A stretch of DNA of 64,000 nt. It comes from Marinobacter sp. ANT_B65 (lineage in GTDB: Bacteria; Pseudomonadota; Gammaproteobacteria; Pseudomonadales; Oleiphilaceae). The first letter of the stretch is position 1. Every line of letters starts with the position of its first letter. Below, piece by piece: positions 9,148 to 19,457 of the stretch. The stretch covers positions 282,890 to 346,889 of the forward strand of contig NZ_NXGV01000003.1 in assembly GCF_002407605.1 (NCBI RefSeq). The letters run 5' to 3'. The notes under the pieces were generated by a model. It worked only from the letters and a program-made list of their open reading frames with translations, was not told where the DNA came from and did not search any database. Both the position numbers and the translations under genes were made by a program.

Positions 9148-9216
9148 GCACAACTCCGCTTTTTGTCTGATTAGTCAGGCAGCCGCCTATTTAAAGGGTT
9201 ATCCTGTTCACCGAGA

Positions 9217-10284
9217 ATGGCCGTACAGGCCGAAAAAATTGACATATTACGCACCGGAACCACGGTAGACATGTCCAACGCGCAGCCCAAAGCCCACATT
9301 GCCAACCACTACCTCCAGGCCGCGATTCGCGGCGCCGAGCGACAGGGCTTTCACCACGAGACATTGCTGGAAAGCGCCGGAGTCCCGGCAGAATGGCTGA
9401 ACAAGCCTGAGCAAATGATTTCAGAAGAGCAGTTCACCCGTCTTATAAAAAGCGTATGGAGGGTAACCCGCGACGAATTCATGGGGCTATCCACCAGACG
9501 CTGTAAAAACGGTACCTTTGCACTGATGACTGACTACTGCCTGGGCTCTGCGTCGCTCGGTGCAGTGCTGCGAAAAAGCGCCCGTTTCTTTGACATAGCC
9601 TGTGACAATGTCGATATAGGCCTTGAAGAAAGCGAGGGCAACAAAGTGGTCTTCTTTCGCCTGAACCTTAAAGACGCCAGCCAGGATACGGACCACCTGC
9701 TACAGGAGTTCCTGCTGCTTATGTGGCAAAGATTTTCCTGCTGGCTGGTGGACCAGCAGATTCCTTTTGCAACTACACAATTCAGTTATTCGCCCCCTCC
9801 TCATGCTGCTGAATACAGGGCCATGTACCCATCCGAATTACAGTTTGACAGCCCTGTCTGCGGTTTTTATCTGCATGAAAAGTATCTGCAGCTACCCCTG
9901 ACCCGGAGCGAAGCTGAACTGGCTGCATTCCTCAGGGAAGCCCCCGCAAATATTCTCCACCGCCCGGATCATGACGACAGTCTGCGGAACCGGGTTCGTG
10001 CCCTGCTGGCCCGGCAAAGTCTCAGAGACATGCCAAGCCTGGATGAACTTGCGCAACTCCTGCACATGACGCCCCGAAGTATCGGGCGCAAGCTTCAGGA
10101 AGAAGGAACGTCTCTGCGCAATATCAAAACATCATTGCGACGGGAGTACGCGATAAAACTCATGAGCACTGAGAATCTCAGCGTTGCAGACGTCAGTGAA
10201 CGCGTTGGCTTTTCAGAAACCGCCTCGTTTTGCAGGGCTTTCAAGCGCTGGACCGGAACTCCCCCCTCCCAGTGGCACGGATAA
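9217..10284 (+). CDS. AraC family transcriptional regulator
   Basis: A 355-residue regulator. Roughly residues 30-220 match the layout of the arabinose-binding-domain subgroup found in fatty-acid and alkane-linked AraC proteins. The C-terminal 85 residues hold two helix-turn-helix motifs: LDELAQLLHMTPRSIGRKLQ and VADVSERVGFSETASFCRAF. It is divergent from an acyl-CoA dehydrogenase/thiolase pair and 130 bases before an acyl-CoA synthetase gene, so an acid or acyl-CoA inducer is likely. The start is uncertain: ATG at 9217 lacks a clear ribosome site and the ATG at 9271 is an alternative. Confidence 0.87.
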   Translation: MAVQAEKIDILRTGTTVDMSNAQPKAHIANHYLQAAIRGAERQGFHHETLLESAGVPAEWLNKPEQMISEEQFTRLIKSVWRVTRDEFMGLSTRRCKNGTFALMTDYCLGSASLGAVLRKSARFFDIACDNVDIGLEESEGNKVVFFRLNLKDASQDTDHLLQEFLLLMWQRFSCWLVDQQIPFATTQFSYSPPPHAAEYRAMYPSELQFDSPVCGFYLHEKYLQLPLTRSEAELAAFLREAPANILHRPDHDDSLRNRVRALLARQSLRDMPSLDELAQLLHMTPRSIGRKLQEEGTSLRNIKTSLRREYAIKLMSTENLSVADVSERVGFSETASFCRAFKRWTGTPPSQWHG

Positions 10285-10414
10285 ACCCACGGTTAAAACA
10301 CCTCGCTGGCAGATTGAGTCAAATTTTTCGACCTGAGCGATCATTCCCGCAGGGTCCGTTCCTCTGAGTTAATGCCCGCACGCATTAAATAACAACACTA
10401 AAAGAGGTAACTGC

Positions 10415-11989
10415 ATGAACAATTCCCGTACATCCGCTTCCTCCTCCGTATCGGCGGATATCCAACGGGCTTTGCGCAATACCATTGGCGATGCCATTGC
10501 CCGCTCCGCGAGCGCCCACGGCAACCGTACGGCGCTGGCTTTCGACGATCGCATCTGGACCTTCTCAGAAATTCACGCAGCTTCTAACCGGCTGGCCCAC
10601 CGACTGATCGGGCTGGGGCTTGAAAAAGGCGACCGCGTTGGTGCCTATGGCAAAAACTCCGACGCTTACGTTCTGCTCTGGCTCGCCTGTACAAAGGCCG
10701 GGCTGATTCATGTGCCACTTAACTACGCCCTGATTGGCCATGAGCTCACCTATGCACTCAATCAGTCTGGCTGCAAAGCTCTGTTTTCCGACCTGGAACT
10801 GCACCCTCAGGTCGATGCAGTCCGGGATACAACGGAGGTTGCCATCTACGGCAGCATTCATGGCGGGAGCGAACCCGACGCACTCCAGTTCGCGCTTGAG
10901 CCCGGAAACGATACAGCACCGGAACTGGAGCTATCCGATACGGACGTGGTGCAGATTCTCTATACCTCCGGCACCACCTCGGACCCCAAAGGCGCCATGC
11001 ATACCCACCGTTCACTGATGACACATTATGGCGCCTGCCAGTATCACCTGAATATCCGGGCCAGCGACCGGTCCCTGGCAGCCCTGCCCCTGTATCACTC
11101 AGCCCAGATGCATGTATTCACCATGCCGATGCTGCTGAGTGGCGGTTACAGCCGGATGATCAACACACCGACACCCGATGCAATCCTCGGGCTACTCGCC
11201 AGCGAACAACTCAATACATTTTTCGCTCCACCCACTGTATGGATTGCACTGCTGAATCACCCGCAATTCAGCCCGGCAAAACTGCAACACATGGACAAGC
11301 TCTACTACGGCGCATCCATCATGCCCGTTCAGGTAGTGAAAGAGCTTGGCGAGAAACTACCCTGCGCGGGCCTCTACAACTGTTACGGCCAAAGCGAAAT
11401 CGCACCACTGGCAACTGTCCTCCTCCCGGAAGAACACGCTGACAGGCCTTCCTCTGCCGGTCGCCCCATGCAAACGGTGATGACCCGCATTGTCGACCCG
11501 GTGAGCGGCAAAGACTGCAAACCCGGAGAACAAGGAGAACTGGTGCACCGCTCACCGCAGTTGATGGTAGGTTACTGGGCCAAGCCAGAAGCCACAGATG
11601 AAGCATTCAGAGACGGCTGGTTCCGTTCCGGCGACCTGGGCTACCAGGACGAAGAAGGCTACATTTACATTGTCGACCGCATTAAAGATGTTGTGAACAC
11701 CGGCGGCGTGCTGGTTGCCAGTCGCGATGTAGAAGAAGCCCTTTACCAGCATGAATCCGTTGCGGAGGTTGCAGTTATCGGTGTGCCCGATGAAAAGTGG
11801 ATTGAGGCCATTTGTGCTGTGGTGGTTTTAAAAGATGGCTACCCGGATAACCCCGAAGCCCTGATGAGCCATGCACGCTCCAGACTGGCCAGCTTCAAAG
11901 TGCCAAAACATATCCACTTTGTAGCCGAACTGCCTAAAAACACTGCGGGCAAACTGTTAAAACGAAAACTCAGGGAAAACCTTTCCTGA
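10415..11989 (+). CDS. AMP-forming acyl-CoA synthetase
   Basis: A 524-residue ANL-superfamily ligase that activates a carboxylic acid to acyl-AMP and then acyl-CoA. Motifs: P-loop YTSGTTSDPKGAM (about residue 184), YGQSE, the GDLGYQDEEGYIYIVDRIKD hinge region, and the C-terminal catalytic Lys in NTAGKLLKRKL. AGAGG precedes the ATG. It follows the AraC regulator and precedes liuR, on the same strand as both. Substrate is unknown; a short/medium or branched fatty acid feeding the neighbouring acyl-CoA dehydrogenases is plausible. Confidence 0.9.
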   Translation: MNNSRTSASSSVSADIQRALRNTIGDAIARSASAHGNRTALAFDDRIWTFSEIHAASNRLAHRLIGLGLEKGDRVGAYGKNSDAYVLLWLACTKAGLIHVPLNYALIGHELTYALNQSGCKALFSDLELHPQVDAVRDTTEVAIYGSIHGGSEPDALQFALEPGNDTAPELELSDTDVVQILYTSGTTSDPKGAMHTHRSLMTHYGACQYHLNIRASDRSLAALPLYHSAQMHVFTMPMLLSGGYSRMINTPTPDAILGLLASEQLNTFFAPPTVWIALLNHPQFSPAKLQHMDKLYYGASIMPVQVVKELGEKLPCAGLYNCYGQSEIAPLATVLLPEEHADRPSSAGRPMQTVMTRIVDPVSGKDCKPGEQGELVHRSPQLMVGYWAKPEATDEAFRDGWFRSGDLGYQDEEGYIYIVDRIKDVVNTGGVLVASRDVEEALYQHESVAEVAVIGVPDEKWIEAICAVVVLKDGYPDNPEALMSHARSRLASFKVPKHIHFVAELPKNTAGKLLKRKLRENLS

Positions 11990-12001
11990 AACCTGTGAGT
12001 A

Positions 12002-12038
12002 ACTGACTCAACCCCGCAGTCTCCGGGGCTGAGTCAGT
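12002..12038 (+). terminator. Strong hairpin after the acyl-CoA synthetase (no T run)
   Basis: ACTGACTCA at 12002-12010 pairs with TGAGTCAGT at 12030-12038, and CCCCG pairs with CGGGG inside it, separated by one A/C mismatch. It begins 13 bases after the stop of the synthetase and is followed by CCCGGAAAAA, not T residues. It could be a terminator helped by other factors or an mRNA 3' end stabiliser; it separates this gene from the liuR promoter. Confidence 0.5.
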
Positions 12039-12178
12039 CCCGGAAAAACCACCACCACCCATCTGAACGCCCTGCCCAACCGCTTAACACTCTCTGATAC
12101 AATTCGTCGCAACCAGCCAGACACACTGACTTATTTCTTTTATGAGCCAGAAACCAATAATTTCACCCTCAAAACCGC

Positions 12179-12194
12179 TTTACGTTTACGTAAA
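12179..12194. promoter_or_regulatory. LiuR-like operator upstream of liuR
   Basis: TTTACGTTTACGTAAA matches the perfect palindrome at 6710 at 15 of 16 positions. It ends 33 bases before the liuR ATG, the normal place for autoregulation, and would control the whole liu operon. Confidence 0.75.
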
Positions 12195-12227
12195 CTTCAT
12201 CTAACCTTACTCAAAAAGGATATCGCC

Positions 12228-12668
12228 ATGCTCGAAAAGAGAACGTTCAGTATCAGCGAGCTCTCCAATGAGTTCGATGTCACAACCCGCAGCATCCGCT
12301 TCTATGAGGATCAGGGTCTGTTAAAGCCCGCTCGACGCGGGCAGACGCGAATCTTCAGCACCAAAGACAAGGTGCGCCTGAAGTTGATCCTCCGGGGTAA
12401 GCGCATGGGCTTCTCGCTGGCTGAGACCAAAGAACTTTTCGACCTCTGGGATGAAACAGCAACCGGGAACGAAAAACAGTTGTTAAAGATGCTGACCATA
12501 CTGAGTAACAAACGCGCTCATATGGAACAGCAGAAAAGCGACATAGCTATGGCGGAGATGGAAATCGACACGGCAGAATCCAGGTGTCGGGAAGCTCTCT
12601 CTGAACTGCAGAAAAAGAAAAAACAACAGGCCCCGGCCAACGATGAATCCAAAAGTATTGCTGAATAG
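12228..12668 (+). CDS. liuR: MerR family regulator of leucine/isovalerate catabolism
   Basis: A 146-residue MerR-family protein. The helix-turn-helix and wing are at residues about 5-75: FSISELSNEFDVTTRSIRFY, then GLLKPARRGQTRIFS. The rest is a dimerising helical coil rich in Glu, Lys and Gln. There is no metal-binding Cys set, so it is not a metal sensor. AAAAGGA precedes the ATG. It stands immediately before liuA on the same strand, which is the known place of LiuR in proteobacteria, where it represses branched-chain amino-acid catabolic genes. The palindrome at 12179-12194 should be its own operator. Confidence 0.9.
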   Translation: MLEKRTFSISELSNEFDVTTRSIRFYEDQGLLKPARRGQTRIFSTKDKVRLKLILRGKRMGFSLAETKELFDLWDETATGNEKQLLKMLTILSNKRAHMEQQKSDIAMAEMEIDTAESRCREALSELQKKKKQQAPANDESKSIAE

Positions 12669-12743
12669 AACTGACGGCAACTAACGCCCGGCCCGGCAAG
12701 CCATTTTAAAACACGTATCTGGCAGAACAAAAGGCAACCAAAC

Positions 12744-13910
12744 ATGAAATCACAATACTCAGAACTCAACTTCGGCCTTGGCGAAACCCTCGACATGCTG
12801 CGCGAGCAGGTTAACGGTTTTGCTGCCACCGAGATCGCACCTCGTGCTGAAGAAATCGACCGTAACAATGAATTCCCCATGGACTTGTGGAAAAAGTTCG
12901 GCGATATGGGCCTTCTGGGTATTACTGTGGATGAAGCCTATGGCGGCTCTGGCATGGGTTACCTTGGCCACGTAATTGCCGTAGAGGAAATTAGCCGCGC
13001 ATCAGCCTCGGTAGGCCTGTCGTACGGTGCTCACTCCAATCTTTGTGTAAACCAGATTCACCGCAACGGTACTGAGGAACAGAAGCAGAAATACCTGCCC
13101 AAACTCGTCAGTGGCGAGCACATCGGGGCCCTGGCCATGTCCGAGCCCAATGCCGGCTCCGACGTTGTCTCCATGAAACTGAGCGCCAGAGACGCCGGCG
13201 ACCACTATGTCCTGAACGGCAACAAAATGTGGATCACCAACGGCCCGGACGCCAACGTCTACGTTATCTACGCCAAAACCGACGTGAAAGCCGGTTCTAA
13301 AGGCATCACTGCATTCATCGTAGAGCGCGATTACGAAGGTTTCAGCAGGCATCAGAAACTCGACAAACTCGGCATGCGCGGCTCCAACACCTGCGAACTG
13401 GTGTTCCAGGACTGCAAGGTACCCAAGGAAAACGTTCTCGGGCAAGTCGGTGGCGGCGCACGTGTACTGATGAGCGGCCTCGACTACGAACGCCTCGTAC
13501 TCTCCGGCGGCCCGCTGGGCATCATGCAAGCAGCCATGGACGTTGTGGTTCCCTACATACGCGAGCGCCAGCAGTTTGGCAAAGCCATAGGTGAGTTCGA
13601 ACTGGTGCAGGGCAAAATCGCCGACATGTATACCTGGATGAACACCGCCAAATCCTACGTTTACATGGTAGCCATGTCAGCAGACCGCGGCGAAACCACT
13701 CGCAAGGACTCCGCCGGCGCGATCCTCTACTCCGCCGAAATGGCCACCAAACTGGCCCTGGACGCCATTCAGTTGCTGGGCGGCAATGGTTACATCAACG
13801 ATTACCCCACTGGCCGTCTGCTGCGTGATGCCAAGTTGTACGAAATCGGTGCGGGCACCTCCGAAATCCGGCGCATGCTGATCGGCCGGGAACTGTTCCT
13901 GAACAAATAA
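12744..13910 (+). CDS. liuA: Isovaleryl-CoA dehydrogenase
   Basis: A 388-residue acyl-CoA dehydrogenase that converts isovaleryl-CoA to 3-methylcrotonyl-CoA, passing electrons to ETF. Motifs [16 protein letters not shown] and [18 protein letters not shown] are typical of IVD; Glu249 in DYERL matches the known catalytic base of this enzyme, and the MCAD-position Glu is Ala (GAGTSEI). AAGG lies before the ATG. It follows liuR by 75 bases and leads into the methylcrotonyl-CoA carboxylase genes, but a 177-base gap holding a large inverted repeat separates it from liuB. Confidence 0.95.
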   Translation: MKSQYSELNFGLGETLDMLREQVNGFAATEIAPRAEEIDRNNEFPMDLWKKFGDMGLLGITVDEAYGGSGMGYLGHVIAVEEISRASASVGLSYGAHSNLCVNQIHRNGTEEQKQKYLPKLVSGEHIGALAMSEPNAGSDVVSMKLSARDAGDHYVLNGNKMWITNGPDANVYVIYAKTDVKAGSKGITAFIVERDYEGFSRHQKLDKLGMRGSNTCELVFQDCKVPKENVLGQVGGGARVLMSGLDYERLVLSGGPLGIMQAAMDVVVPYIRERQQFGKAIGEFELVQGKIADMYTWMNTAKSYVYMVAMSADRGETTRKDSAGAILYSAEMATKLALDAIQLLGGNGYINDYPTGRLLRDAKLYEIGAGTSEIRRMLIGRELFLNK

Positions 13911-13958
13911 TGGGTACTCGGCAGTTAAAAGCGCGGGTAAACGTACCAAGTACAACAA

Positions 13959-14066
13959 GGGGGTGAGGCTCTGGCTGTCCGGGAATGTCGGAGGCCAGGG
14001 ACGGCCGGAGACAAGTGCACAGGGATGTGCTCGTAGCGGTTCCCGGACAGCCAGAGCCTCACCCCC
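13959..14066. repeat. Perfect 27-bp inverted repeat element with structured 54-base loop
   Basis: The arm at 13959-13985 is repeated as an exact reverse complement at 14040-14066. The 54-base loop (13986-14039) itself contains smaller pairings such as GGCC/GGCC around AGGGAC and GCACA/TGTGC around GGGA, so the RNA would fold into a long branched hairpin. It lies wholly between liuA and liuB on the coding strand of the operon and ends 21 bases before the liuB ATG. It contains no transposase and is too small for an IS; a dispersed MITE-like or REP-like element is the best guess. Confidence 0.85.
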
Positions 14067-14087
14067 GATGCACGGACCAGAATCCCT

Positions 14088-15695
14088 ATGACGATACTCC
14101 AGAGCAAAATAAACCCAAGGTCTGAAGAGTTTCAGGCCAATCAGGCCTCCATGGAAGAAGCCGTCGCAGACCTGCGGGATAAGGTATCCACCATCCAGCA
14201 AGGTGGCGGCCCCTCATACCAGGAGCGCCACATCGCCCGGGGAAAACTCCTGCCGAGAGAGCGTATAAACCGCCTCCTTGATGACGGCTCACCGTTCCTT
14301 GAAATAGGCCAGTTTGCCGCCTACAACGTCTACAATGAAGAAGTCCCTGCAGCAGGTGTCATCGCCGGCGTAGGCCGCGTGTCCGGCACCGAATGCATGA
14401 TCATTGCCAACGACGCCACAGTAAAAGGGGGCAGCTACTACCCGCTGACGGTAAAAAAACACCTTCGCGCCCAGGAAATCGCTCTGGAAAACCGCCTGCC
14501 CTGTATCTACCTCGTAGACTCCGGCGGCGCCAACCTGCCACTGCAGGATGAAGTTTTCCCGGACCGTGACCACTTCGGCCGCATTTTTTACAACCAGGCC
14601 CGCATGTCTGCCGATGATATTCCGCAGATCGCAGTAGTAATGGGCTTATGTACCGCCGGCGGCGCCTATGTGCCGGCCATGGCTGACGAATCCATCATCG
14701 TACGTAATCAGGGCACCATCTTCCTGGCTGGCCCGCCACTCGTAAAAGCTGCCACCGGTGAAGTTGTCACAGCAGAAGATCTGGGCGGTGCCGACGTACA
14801 CTGTAAAGTCTCGGGCGTTGCCGATCACTACGCCGAAAACGATGCCCACGCCCTGGAAATTGCACGCCGCTGCATATCCAATCTCAACCGCCGTAAACCG
14901 GTCGATGTAGAAATTCGCAAGCCTAAAGCCCCGCTGTACGATCCTCGTGAAGTTTACGGCATCGTTGGCACAGATCTGCGCAAACAGTTCGACATACGCG
15001 ACGTGATTGCCCGCACGGTGGATGGTTCCGAATTTGACGAGTTCAAACGTTACTACGGCCAGACCCTTGTCACCGGTTTCGCGCATATCCATGGCTACCC
15101 CGTAGGCATCATCGCGAACAACGGCATCCTGTTCAGTGAATCTGCCCAGAAAGGCGCGCACTTCATAGAACTGTGCTGCCAGCGCAATATCCCACTGCTG
15201 TTTCTGCAGAACATCACCGGCTTTATGGTAGGTCAGAAATACGAAGCCGAAGGCATCGCCAAACACGGCGCCAAAATGGTCATGGCTGTAGCCTGCGCCA
15301 ACGTACCCAAGATCACCGTACTTATCGGTGGCAGCTACGGTGCTGGCAACTATGGCATGTGTGGCCGCGCTTACAGCCCGGACTTCCTGTGGATGTGGCC
15401 CAATGCCCGCATCTCTGTCATGGGGGGTGAGCAGGCAGCTGGCGTGTTGGCCCAGGTTCGCCGTGAAGGCATGGAACGCAAAGGTCAGGAATGGAGCGAG
15501 GAAGAAGAAGCCGCGTTCAAAAAGCCAATTACCGACACCTACGAACACCAGGGACACCCTTATTATGCCAGTGCCCGCCTGTGGGACGACGGGGTGATCG
15601 ATCCGGCCCAGACCCGGGAAGTCGTTGCCCTCAGTCTCTCCGCTACCCTTAACCGACCGGCGAAGCCCACCCGCTTCGGCGTGTTCAGGATGTAA
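14088..15695 (+). CDS. liuB: Methylcrotonyl-CoA carboxylase, carboxyltransferase (beta) subunit
   Basis: A 535-residue carboxyltransferase that moves the carboxyl group from carboxybiotin to 3-methylcrotonyl-CoA, giving 3-methylglutaconyl-CoA. The crotonase-fold halves and the family block [16 protein letters not shown], then [10 protein letters not shown], are clear, and length matches MCC-beta. It works with LiuD. The ATG at 14088 has no good ribosome site, and the inverted repeat ends only 21 bases before it, so translation or transcript level here may depend on that structure. Confidence 0.95.
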   Translation: MTILQSKINPRSEEFQANQASMEEAVADLRDKVSTIQQGGGPSYQERHIARGKLLPRERINRLLDDGSPFLEIGQFAAYNVYNEEVPAAGVIAGVGRVSGTECMIIANDATVKGGSYYPLTVKKHLRAQEIALENRLPCIYLVDSGGANLPLQDEVFPDRDHFGRIFYNQARMSADDIPQIAVVMGLCTAGGAYVPAMADESIIVRNQGTIFLAGPPLVKAATGEVVTAEDLGGADVHCKVSGVADHYAENDAHALEIARRCISNLNRRKPVDVEIRKPKAPLYDPREVYGIVGTDLRKQFDIRDVIARTVDGSEFDEFKRYYGQTLVTGFAHIHGYPVGIIANNGILFSESAQKGAHFIELCCQRNIPLLFLQNITGFMVGQKYEAEGIAKHGAKMVMAVACANVPKITVLIGGSYGAGNYGMCGRAYSPDFLWMWPNARISVMGGEQAAGVLAQVRREGMERKGQEWSEEEEAAFKKPITDTYEHQGHPYYASARLWDDGVIDPAQTREVVALSLSATLNRPAKPTRFGVFRM

Positions 15696-15704
15696 CCGGA
15701 GAGA

Positions 15705-16544
15705 ATGACGATGACAGACAGCAACGTAAAACCAGATATGACAAACCAGGATTCGGCCGTTCTGCTCAGACGCCGCGATGCCGGTGTGACCGAAATCGTG
15801 TTGAACCGGCCGGACAAACGCAACGCATTTGATGATGTAATTATCCAGCAGCTGATCACTGCTATCACGGAAACAGACGAAGATAGTGAAACGAAAGTGG
15901 TCATCCTGCGCTCCGAAGGCAAGCATTTCTCAGCGGGAGCAGATCTCGGCTGGATGCGACGCATGGCAGACAACAGCCAGCAGGAGAACCTGGAAGATTC
16001 CCGCCAGCTCGCCCGGTTGATGGAATGCCTGAACCACCTCAGCAAGCCGGTCATAGGCCTTGTTCAGGGCGCAGCCTACGGTGGTGCCGTGGGCCTGGCA
16101 GCCTGCTGCGATATTGTCATTGCAACAGAAAAGGCCAGTTTTTGCCTCAGTGAAGTAAAACTGGGTCTGATTCCTGCGGTGATAAGCCCTTACGTAGTAC
16201 GAGCTATTGGAGAGCGGCAGGCCCGCCGTTTCTTTATTTCAGCGGAGGTGTTCACAGCCACGGATGCAGAGCGATTCGGCCTCGTGCATATCGTCTGTGC
16301 CGATGTTGAGTCCATGAACGCCCGCTGTAACGAAATGCTGCAGCAGCTTGCCCTGAATGGCCCGGAAGCCATGAAGGCAGCCAAAGACCTCGTATTTGCT
16401 GTCAGCCACAAACCTATAGACGGCACTGTGATTGATGACACTGCGCACCGCATCGCTGATATCCGCGTCGGCAAAGAAGGTCAGGAAGGGCTCAACGCCT
16501 TTCTGAACAAACGTCGCGCCAACTGGATTCCGGAGAGCAACTAA
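15705..16544 (+). CDS. liuC: Methylglutaconyl-CoA hydratase
   Basis: A 279-residue crotonase-fold enzyme that hydrates 3-methylglutaconyl-CoA to HMG-CoA. The first oxyanion-hole block is KHFSAGADLGWMRRMA and the second GAAYGGAVGLAACCDIVIA; the LGWMRRM stretch is characteristic of this subgroup. Two ATGs are possible: 15705, with GGAG only three bases away, and 15711, with better spacing. It starts nine bases after liuB and ends one base before the liuD start region, in a tight operon. Confidence 0.93.
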   Translation: MTMTDSNVKPDMTNQDSAVLLRRRDAGVTEIVLNRPDKRNAFDDVIIQQLITAITETDEDSETKVVILRSEGKHFSAGADLGWMRRMADNSQQENLEDSRQLARLMECLNHLSKPVIGLVQGAAYGGAVGLAACCDIVIATEKASFCLSEVKLGLIPAVISPYVVRAIGERQARRFFISAEVFTATDAERFGLVHIVCADVESMNARCNEMLQQLALNGPEAMKAAKDLVFAVSHKPIDGTVIDDTAHRIADIRVGKEGQEGLNAFLNKRRANWIPESN

Positions 16545-16545
16545 C

Positions 16546-18549
16546 ATGTTCAGCAAAATCCTCATTGCCAACCGGGGCGAAATCGCCTGCCGGATTATCC
16601 AGACCGCACACCGCATGGGTATTCGCTGCGTCGCAGTCTATTCGGATGCAGACGCAAATGCCCATCACGTAGCCATGGCAGACGAAGCCTTTCACATTGG
16701 CCCGGCTCCCAGCTCTGAAAGCTACCTGCGCGGTGACAAAATCATCGAAATCGCAAAGCAGAGTGGCGCTCAGGCAATCCATCCCGGTTATGGCTTTCTC
16801 TCTGAAAATACCGGGTTTGCAGAAGCCTGCGAAGCCAATAACCTGGTATTTATCGGGCCGCCCTCTTCTGCGATTGCCGCTATGGGCTCAAAATCGGCCG
16901 CCAAAGCCATCATGGAGAAAGCGGGCGTGCCTCTGGTGCCCGGATACCATGGCGACGACCAGTCCCCGGAAACCCTGCGCGAAGAAGCAGGAAAATGTGG
17001 TTTCCCTCTACTGCTGAAAGCAGTCGCCGGTGGCGGCGGCAAAGGCATGCGCGTTGTTGAAAACATCGGCGAGTTTGACGAAGCCCTCGCCGCAGCCAGG
17101 CGCGAAGCAAAGAACGCATTTGGCAATCCGGACATGTTGATTGAGCGCTACCTGACCCAGCCGCGTCACGTAGAGATCCAGGTTTTTTGTGACCAGAGCG
17201 GCAATGGTGTGTATCTGGCTGAACGCGACTGCTCGGTTCAGCGTCGTCACCAGAAAGTGCTGGAAGAAGCTCCGGCACCAGGCCTGAGCGACGAAACCCG
17301 AAAAGCCATGGGTGAAGCCGCTGTTAAAGCTGCCCAGGCCATAAACTATGTGGGCGCCGGCACCGTGGAGTTTCTCTACGATGTCGACGGTTCATTCTTC
17401 TTTATGGAAATGAATACCCGCCTGCAGGTAGAGCACCCGGTTACAGAAATGGTAACCGGACAGGATCTGGTGGAATGGCAGCTGAAAGTGGCCTGGGGCG
17501 ATCCCCTGCCGCTGGAGCAGTCTCAGGTAAAAACCCGTGGACATGCACTGGAAGCCCGTATTTATGCGGAAGACCCGGATCAGGATTTCCTGCCGGCAAC
17601 CGGCAATCTGCGCTACCTGAGTACGCCTGATGAAAGCGCCCACGTGCGCGTGGATACCGGCGTGATCGAAGGCGATGAAATCAGCATTCACTACGACCCA
17701 ATGATTGCCAAACTGATCGTGTGGGACGAAACCCGTGACCAGGCCATCAACCGCATGGTTCAGGCTCTGGAGCATTACCGAATTGCTGGTGTCAAAACCA
17801 ACATACGGTTCCTCCATGCACTGGCCGATGCCCAGCCGTTCCGGGAAGCCGACCTGACCACAGGCTTTATCGACAGCCACCGTGACTTGCTGTTCCCGAA
17901 ATCGAAGCTGGACATCGATAAGGCACTGGTGCTGGCCGCTGGCTTCGTGTTGGAAGAACGCAAATCCACAGAATCCGTGAGTACCGATCCCTGGTCACCA
18001 TTTGGCCGTCGCAACAGCTGGCGCCTGAATTCGGAATACGCTCAGCCTTTGCAATTGCAGGTGGGTGAAGACATCCACGAGCTGAAAATTCTCGAGCGGG
18101 ATGACAACTATCAGGTATTCGTAGATGGCAGCATCTACTGCCTCACAGCAAAACTTGATGACGACTACATGCAGGCAGTGGTCAATGGTCACCGGATCAG
18201 CATTCACGGCAACCTCCACAATGATCAACTCGTACTCTTTTACGAGGGTGACACCTTCCAGTGCACAGTGTATCGGGAAAACTATGTTTCCGAAGACCTG
18301 GCGCCAGAGGGCGGGCTGACCGCACCTATGAACGGCACTATTGTGGCGGTACAGGCCAAACCAGGTGATGCAGTTGTCGCCGGTCAGTCGCTGGTGATCA
18401 TGGAAGCCATGAAAATGGAGCACGCCATCAAAGCACCTGCAGACGGTGTTGTCACCGAGGTTTTCTTCTCGGAAGGCGAGCAGGTTTCCGAAGGCGCCGA
18501 ACTGATTGCTATCGAGATTGCTGAAGCAAACGCCGGGGAGGCAGTCTGA
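16546..18549 (+). CDS. liuD: Methylcrotonyl-CoA carboxylase, biotin-containing (alpha) subunit
   Basis: A 667-residue biotin carboxylase plus biotin carrier. N-terminal carboxylase domain: start [21 protein letters not shown]-grasp glycine loop [14 protein letters not shown], and [17 protein letters not shown]-terminal biotinyl domain has EAMKMEH with the biotinylated Lys at residue 623. ATP-dependent carboxylation of biotin is followed by transfer on LiuB. The last base of the stop TGA is shared with the ATG of liuE (TGATG), indicating coupled translation. Confidence 0.95.
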   Translation: MFSKILIANRGEIACRIIQTAHRMGIRCVAVYSDADANAHHVAMADEAFHIGPAPSSESYLRGDKIIEIAKQSGAQAIHPGYGFLSENTGFAEACEANNLVFIGPPSSAIAAMGSKSAAKAIMEKAGVPLVPGYHGDDQSPETLREEAGKCGFPLLLKAVAGGGGKGMRVVENIGEFDEALAAARREAKNAFGNPDMLIERYLTQPRHVEIQVFCDQSGNGVYLAERDCSVQRRHQKVLEEAPAPGLSDETRKAMGEAAVKAAQAINYVGAGTVEFLYDVDGSFFFMEMNTRLQVEHPVTEMVTGQDLVEWQLKVAWGDPLPLEQSQVKTRGHALEARIYAEDPDQDFLPATGNLRYLSTPDESAHVRVDTGVIEGDEISIHYDPMIAKLIVWDETRDQAINRMVQALEHYRIAGVKTNIRFLHALADAQPFREADLTTGFIDSHRDLLFPKSKLDIDKALVLAAGFVLEERKSTESVSTDPWSPFGRRNSWRLNSEYAQPLQLQVGEDIHELKILERDDNYQVFVDGSIYCLTAKLDDDYMQAVVNGHRISIHGNLHNDQLVLFYEGDTFQCTVYRENYVSEDLAPEGGLTAPMNGTIVAVQAKPGDAVVAGQSLVIMEAMKMEHAIKAPADGVVTEVFFSEGEQVSEGAELIAIEIAEANAGEAV

Positions 18550-19448
18550 TGGCCTTTCCAGAACAGGTGCGGCTGGTTGAGATGAGCCCACGGGACGGAC
18601 TGCAGAATGAAGCCGGCCCGGTGATTGCAACCAACATCAAAACCGGCTTGATTGACCGGCTGGCAGATTGCGGACTTACCCACATCGAATCTGCCAGCTT
18701 TGTGTCGCCCAAGTGGGTGCCACAAATGGGAGATGCGGCCGAGGTAATGGCAGGCATCCATCGCAAACCGGGTGTACGCTACTCAGTTCTTACGCCAAAT
18801 CTCCGGGGCTTTGAAAGCGCCCTTGCAGCGGGCGTTGATGAAGTAGCAGTATTTGGCGCGGCATCCGAATCCTTTAGTCAGAAGAACATCAACTGCTCCA
18901 TTGCTGAAAGCCTGGAACGCTTCCTGCCCGTAATGAAAGCCGCAAAGAAGCACAACATACCTGTGCGCGGCTATGTGTCCACAGTGCTCGGCTGCCCCTA
19001 CGAGGGCGATATTGCACCCGAACAGGTGGCGAAAGTCGCAAAAGCTCTGGCCGATATGGGTTGCTATGAAATTTCTCTGGGGGACACCATCGGCACAGGC
19101 ACCCCGCTGAAAGCCAGGCGCATGGTTGAAGCAGTGGCAAGCCATGTGCCCATTGAGCGCCTTGCCGCACATTTTCACGACACCTATGGCCAGGCACTGG
19201 CCAACCTCTATGCGGTACTGGAAGAAGGCATAGCGGTAATTGATGCTTCTGTTGCCGGTCTGGGCGGATGCCCCTATGCCAATGGCGCATCCGGCAACGT
19301 GGCAACCGAAGATGTTCTTTACATGCTCAACGGCCTGGACATCCGCACAGGTGTAGACCTGAACAAACTGGTCACCACCGGCAGATGGATCACCGGCCAA
19401 CTCAATCGACAGAACGGCTCCAAAGTGGGCCAGGCTCTACAATTCTGA
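18549..19448 (+). CDS. liuE: Hydroxymethylglutaryl-CoA lyase
   Basis: A 299-residue TIM-barrel lyase that splits HMG-CoA to acetyl-CoA and acetoacetate, the last step of leucine breakdown. The divalent-metal/substrate motif SPRDGLQNE is near the N-terminus and the signature [14 protein letters not shown] carries the catalytic Cys. Length is normal for bacterial MvaB/LiuE. Its ATG overlaps the liuD stop by one base, and the AhpD-like gene starts nine bases after its stop. Confidence 0.95.
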   Translation: MAFPEQVRLVEMSPRDGLQNEAGPVIATNIKTGLIDRLADCGLTHIESASFVSPKWVPQMGDAAEVMAGIHRKPGVRYSVLTPNLRGFESALAAGVDEVAVFGAASESFSQKNINCSIAESLERFLPVMKAAKKHNIPVRGYVSTVLGCPYEGDIAPEQVAKVAKALADMGCYEISLGDTIGTGTPLKARRMVEAVASHVPIERLAAHFHDTYGQALANLYAVLEEGIAVIDASVAGLGGCPYANGASGNVATEDVLYMLNGLDIRTGVDLNKLVTTGRWITGQLNRQNGSKVGQALQF

Positions 19449-19457
19449 GGATGTGAC

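Noticed and set aside
9167..9178. CTGATTAGTCAG as operator between the AraC gene and the acyl-CoA dehydrogenase
   Set aside because: The palindrome is imperfect and short, with no second copy in the window; too weak to list.
13959..14066. Insertion sequence
   Set aside because: The span is 108 bases with no transposase and no visible target duplication; kept only as a repeat element.
13677..14201. Minus-strand frame across the 27-bp inverted repeat
   Set aside because: It reads through the end of liuA, the repeat and the start of liuB; no start signal and no domain. Translations of such repeats are a known source of false genes.
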